Source of the DNA: Bacteroidales bacterium UBA5281
GTDB lineage: Bacteria; Bacteroidota; Bacteroidia; Bacteroidales; Lentimicrobiaceae
Reading direction: 5' to 3'
DNA: 27,006 nucleotides
NCBI GenBank assembly: GCA_002410555.1
Contig: DHSR01000051.1
Location: forward strand, 1-27,006
This document shows, piece after piece, positions 24,117-27,006 of this stretch; positions within the stretch are counted from its first letter, which is position 1; each line of letters begins with the position of its first letter. Under the pieces are notes generated by a model. It saw nothing but the letters and a program-made list of their open reading frames with translations, was not told where the DNA came from and did not search any database. The translations under genes and the position numbers were made by a program.

Positions 24117-24152
24117 GTGTGTAAAGCGGACCTTTACACACACACACACACA
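24117..24152. repeat. 10-bp hairpin running into an (AC)n microsatellite
   Basis: GTGTGTAAAG (24117-24126) is the perfect inverse of CTTTACACAC (24132-24141) with a 5-base loop CGGAC. The right arm continues into an AC dinucleotide run (24136-24152, about 8.5 units). No T-run follows, so it does not look like a terminator. Confidence 0.7.
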
Positions 24153-24156
24153 TACA

Positions 24157-24205
24157 CATTCTGAACTTCCCAGTATCATTATACGATTGTCGGCCATTCA
24201 GAATG
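24157..24205. repeat. 9-bp inverted repeat
   Basis: CATTCTGAA (24157-24165) and TTCAGAATG (24197-24205) are perfect inverted copies separated by 31 bases. Function is unknown; it could be a chance match in AT-rich sequence, or the trace of a small mobile element. Confidence 0.5.
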
Positions 24206-24380
24206 CAATGAAGTAAGTGAAATATCTCAATCTTTATTACTCATTTTCCCGGACAAAACTATAAAAAAATAAATATGTTGAAATGTTTTATCAAAGTTAT
24301 ATCGAATACCCTTTAAAAAGCATTCATTTTAAGTGAATCCAACCCACATTTTACCTACTTTTACCTGACTATTTCTAAAT

Positions 24381-26207
24381 ATGCCTATGTCATTCAAACT
24401 AACCCTTATCCGTTTGCTTGATAACCTGAATCGCTTCCGCAAGCGATTGCTTACTGCCCTGGATGCCATTGGGATATTTGTAGCCTTGGTGGGATTTTTG
24501 GTATTTGTATTTCACATTGGTTTTACCCATGCACCCCGACAAATAACTCATATTCACTTGTTTTTCAATGTTGTTTTATTGTTGATTTTTGTCAGCAATC
24601 TGGCCGGTGTATTTCTGCTTAAGTGGGAGGTTTTATTGCGCAAGTTGAGGTTGGCTGAGCTGCTCACCTTGCCGGTTATTTTACTTTTACTCGATGCCCG
24701 CATCAGGTTTTCGGGTATTCATTGGTATGATACTCTATTTATACAGGCATTGGGTAAGGATGTTGCCATGCATGCATTCATTATTTTTATTCTTATCCTG
24801 GAAATATCAACAGGATCACTCAGATTCAGTAACCGGAATACCAATCCAGCGCTGGTTTTTGTGTTTAGCTTTCTGGTGCTTATCCTTTTTGGTACGGCTT
24901 TATTGCTATTGCCCAATGCAACATATGAGGGTATTGGTTTTACAGATGCCTTTTTTACGGCCACCAGTGCAGTTTGTGTTACCGGACTTATTGTAGTAGA
25001 TACCGCCACTTATTTTACCCCTTTGGGACACATCTTTATCATAGTGCTTGTGCAATTGGGCGGGCTTGGAATCATGACATTTACCAGCTTTTTTGGATAT
25101 TTTTTCAAGGGATCCTCATCTTTTGGCAATGAATTTCTTTTAAAGGAACTACTTAACGAAGAGCGGATAGGTGAAATATTCCGGACAATAGGCAAAATCG
25201 TACTGGTAACTTTTATCATAGAGGCCCTGGGTGCCTTATTGATTTATTTATCGGTAAACCCGCAACTCTTTGATGGCCATTTAATCCGACTTTCATTTTC
25301 GGTTTTTCATGCCATTTCAGCATTTTGTAATGCAGGATTCTCGCTACTTACCAATAATCTTGCTGAGTTCGGCTTCAGATACAATTATCGGTTTCAGCTC
25401 ATCATTGCTTTGCTTATCATTCTCGGCGGACTGGGCTTTCCCATTGTTTTCAACTATTTCAGCCTCATAAAATCCAATATTCAACGCCGTTTCCGATCTT
25501 TATATTCCGGTGAATCCTTTCATTATGTCCCGCACATCATAACGGTGAGTAGTAAGATGGTGTTGCTTACTACTTTTTTGCTGATTGTTGGGGGAACAAT
25601 TTTGTTTTTTATTTTTGAGAATAACCATAGTCTTAAAGGCCTATCCTTTACCGGAAAAATTGCCGGTTCTTTTTTTGGTTCTGTAACACCGCGTACTGCA
25701 GGCTTCAATACCCTGGATATGAATACTTTTGCGCCTGCCACAATTCTTTTGTACTTTCTGTTGATGTGGATTGGTGCTTCGCCGGGTTCCACGGGTGGAG
25801 GTATAAAAACAACCACTTTTGCCGTAGCCATCACCAATATTTTAAGTCTGGGCAGGGGTAAAAACCGTGTTGAGCTTTATGGCCGTGAAATCTCAGAAAG
25901 TTCGGTAAAAAGGGCTTTCGCTGTTATCGTTCTTTCGGTGCTTGTATTGGGTCTGGCATTGCTGCTGCTCGAATTAACAGACGGTGGTCTCAGCATGCGT
26001 AAACTGGCATTCGAAGTATTCTCCGCATTTGGAACGGTGGGATTGTCGCTGGGCATCACTCCACAGCTTTCCCTTTCGGGAAAATGGATCATCATATTTA
26101 CCATGTTTTTGGGAAGGGTGGGCACCTTTACCATTCTGGTAGCTTTTTTTCGTAAAGTAAGGAGCCTGAATTACCGTTATCCTTTTGAAAATGTTATGAT
26201 CAACTAA
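24381..26207 (+). CDS. ktrB: KtrB/TrkH family potassium uptake membrane subunit
   Basis: A 608-residue K+-translocating subunit. The first 150 residues form an extra module with about four membrane segments before the canonical core. The core contains four pseudo-repeats, each with a pore loop: SAVCVTGL (196-203), SAFCNAGFS (313-321), SVTPRTAGFN (434-443) and SAFGTVGLS (548-556). The glycine expected in each selectivity filter is present. The GASPGSTGGGIKTTT motif (465-479) is also intact. The N-terminal extension makes it longer than classical KtrB. The next gene, 12 bases on, encodes a single-RCK regulatory partner, so the pair forms a KtrAB-type system at the inner membrane, probably coupled to Na+ or H+. 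A second ATG at codon 3 could be the true start. Confidence 0.93.
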   Translation: MPMSFKLTLIRLLDNLNRFRKRLLTALDAIGIFVALVGFLVFVFHIGFTHAPRQITHIHLFFNVVLLLIFVSNLAGVFLLKWEVLLRKLRLAELLTLPVILLLLDARIRFSGIHWYDTLFIQALGKDVAMHAFIIFILILEISTGSLRFSNRNTNPALVFVFSFLVLILFGTALLLLPNATYEGIGFTDAFFTATSAVCVTGLIVVDTATYFTPLGHIFIIVLVQLGGLGIMTFTSFFGYFFKGSSSFGNEFLLKELLNEERIGEIFRTIGKIVLVTFIIEALGALLIYLSVNPQLFDGHLIRLSFSVFHAISAFCNAGFSLLTNNLAEFGFRYNYRFQLIIALLIILGGLGFPIVFNYFSLIKSNIQRRFRSLYSGESFHYVPHIITVSSKMVLLTTFLLIVGGTILFFIFENNHSLKGLSFTGKIAGSFFGSVTPRTAGFNTLDMNTFAPATILLYFLLMWIGASPGSTGGGIKTTTFAVAITNILSLGRGKNRVELYGREISESSVKRAFAVIVLSVLVLGLALLLLELTDGGLSMRKLAFEVFSAFGTVGLSLGITPQLSLSGKWIIIFTMFLGRVGTFTILVAFFRKVRSLNYRYPFENVMIN

Positions 26208-26219
26208 AAGCAATTGTTT

Positions 26220-26915
26220 ATGAAAATTATCATCATTGGTTTGGGAAATTTTGGTTCGGCTTTGGGCATACAGCTTACTGCCGCCGGCCATGAAGTTATT
26301 GGCGTCGACAGCAGTTCGGTGAAAGCGGAAGCTTACAAAGATCTGATTACACAAACCATTGTACTGGATTCTACCAATGAACACGCGCTGAAGACACTAC
26401 CATTGCGGGAATGTGATTACGCCGTGGTAGCCATAGGCGAAGATTTTGGTGCATCGGTTATGACTACTGCCTTACTTAAGCAAGCCAATGTTAAGCATCT
26501 GGTAAGCCGCGCCATTAATGAGTTGCATTCTACTGTGCTTGAAACGCTGGGGGTGGAAATGATTATTCGACCCGAAAAAGATTCTGCATCCCTTTTTGCT
26601 GACCGGATATTATTGTATGGCGTTAGCAATGCCTATCACATTTCTGATGAATACAAAATAGTGGAAGCATTTATACCAGGCAGGTATGATGGTCTCACCC
26701 TGGGTGAAATCAATTTTAAAGAGAAGTATAAGCTTCAGCCGATTACCGCCATCCGGGAATATGAGGGTAAATCGGTTTTCGGCCAGCCCCGGATCATGAA
26801 AAAAGTCCTTGGCCTGCTCACCGATGCCTTTATCCTGAAAACCGGTGACCGGCTGCTGCTGTTTGGTAGTAGTAGTGCCATTGAGGCGTTTTTGGGATTG
26901 GAAGATAATCTGTGA
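26220..26915 (+). CDS. ktrA: KtrA/TrkA family potassium uptake regulatory subunit
   Basis: A cytoplasmic RCK protein of 231 residues that would form a ring on KtrB and gate it in response to nucleotide. The N-terminal RCK_N Rossmann domain shows GLGNFG (7-12) and the acidic residue ending strand 2 (Asp30, VIGVDSS), both expected for NAD(H)/ATP-type binding. The RCK_C (TrkA_C) domain covers about 140-225 (GLTLGEINFKEKYKLQPITAIRE ... LKTGDRLLLFGSS). One RCK_N plus one RCK_C is the KtrA plan; E. coli TrkA has two of each. The ATG chosen follows the ktrB stop by 12 bases; an in-frame TTG two codons earlier is less likely. The stop codon lies within the first units of a tandem repeat array. Confidence 0.93.
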   Translation: MKIIIIGLGNFGSALGIQLTAAGHEVIGVDSSSVKAEAYKDLITQTIVLDSTNEHALKTLPLRECDYAVVAIGEDFGASVMTTALLKQANVKHLVSRAINELHSTVLETLGVEMIIRPEKDSASLFADRILLYGVSNAYHISDEYKIVEAFIPGRYDGLTLGEINFKEKYKLQPITAIREYEGKSVFGQPRIMKKVLGLLTDAFILKTGDRLLLFGSSSAIEAFLGLEDNL

Positions 26916-27000
26916 TCTGTGATCTGTAATCTGTAATCTGTTATCTGTGATCTGTGGTTTGTTGATTTGTTGATTTGTTGAGGTGTTGAGGTGTTGAGCC
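26908..27000. repeat. Tandem 7-bp then 8-bp repeat array overlapping the ktrA stop
   Basis: Seven consecutive units of ATCTGTR-type 7-mers (26908-26956: ATCTGTG, ATCTGTG, ATCTGTA, ATCTGTA, ATCTGTT, ATCTGTG, ATCTGTG) are followed by GTTTGTT. Then come two copies of GATTTGTT (26964-26979) and two of GAGGTGTT (26980-26995). The first unit covers the last Leu codon, and the stop codon spans the first and second units. The array may continue beyond the window. Confidence 0.9.
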
Positions 27001-27006
27001 TTTGAA

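Larger units (their letters stand above)
23658..24380. other. Long intergenic region with gene debris and small repeats
   Basis: A 723-bp gap between the P-type ATPase and the potassium-uptake genes. It holds an orphan T9SS sorting-domain relic (23772-23945, minus strand), a hairpin merging into an (AC)n run (24117-24152), and a second inverted repeat (24157-24205). The last 170 bases before ktrB are AT-rich and probably contain its promoter, but no perfect -7 box was found. No RNA gene was recognised. Confidence 0.6.

Noticed and set aside
24117..24205. Possible CRISPR or insertion-sequence ends
   Set aside because: No regularly spaced direct repeats, transposase or target-site duplication is seen; only short inverted repeats and a dinucleotide run.

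Overview
The window comes from a member of the Bacteroidota, most likely class Bacteroidia. Four signs support this: two PKD-repeat proteins, one ending in a clear type A sorting domain of the type IX secretion system (T9SS); a TonB-dependent receptor with an N-terminal carboxypeptidase-regulatory-like domain; perfect TAnnTTTG promoter -7 boxes at several gene starts; and lineage-typical families (a DUF5723-like barrel, an HYC_CC_PP-like protein, a TrkH with an N-terminal extension). Base composition looks even, and no insertion sequence, prophage, CRISPR array or rRNA is visible.

Layout. 62-2805 (-): a peptidoglycan pair, a MurD-family ligase and a MurL-like epimerase that overlap by 4 bp, divergent from yqgE/algH (2929-3507, +). 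3532-4970 (-): a rhomboid protease behind a membrane protein of unknown function. 5387-6874 (+): a DUF5723-like outer-membrane protein, tail to tail with 6871-8889 (-), an OppC/DppC-type permease behind an AIM24/TIGR00266 protein. 9024-9098: tRNA-His with a terminator. 9338-12453 (+): a metal-flavoured cassette (HYC_CC_PP-like protein, TonB-dependent receptor, exported HMA protein) closed by a strong hairpin terminator.

12636-19697 (-) reads as one operon: an ECF sigma factor, a membrane-anchored presumed anti-sigma protein whose C-terminus looks like a beta-barrel, and two Cys-rich PKD proteins exported through T9SS. The last gene is split by a single in-frame TAA. Behind the sigma gene (19790-20313) lies gene debris: a frameshifted piece of a TonB-receptor C-terminus closely matching the intact receptor 8 kb away, and the tail of another dead gene. 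Then come an NTF2-like lipoprotein (20325-20825, -), a Ca2+-type P2 ATPase (20994-23657, +), a 723-bp gap holding an orphan T9SS sorting domain and small inverted repeats, and a KtrB/KtrA potassium-uptake pair (24381-26915, +). The last stop codon lies inside a tandem array of 7- and 8-bp repeats.

Most notable: the MurD/MurL pair, which suggests the alternative route to D-glutamate in the cell wall (L-Glu ligation then epimerisation), and the sigma / barrel-fused anti-sigma / T9SS-cargo operon, which looks like a self-contained surface-signalling system. All functions are inferred from reading the sequence; no database search was run.
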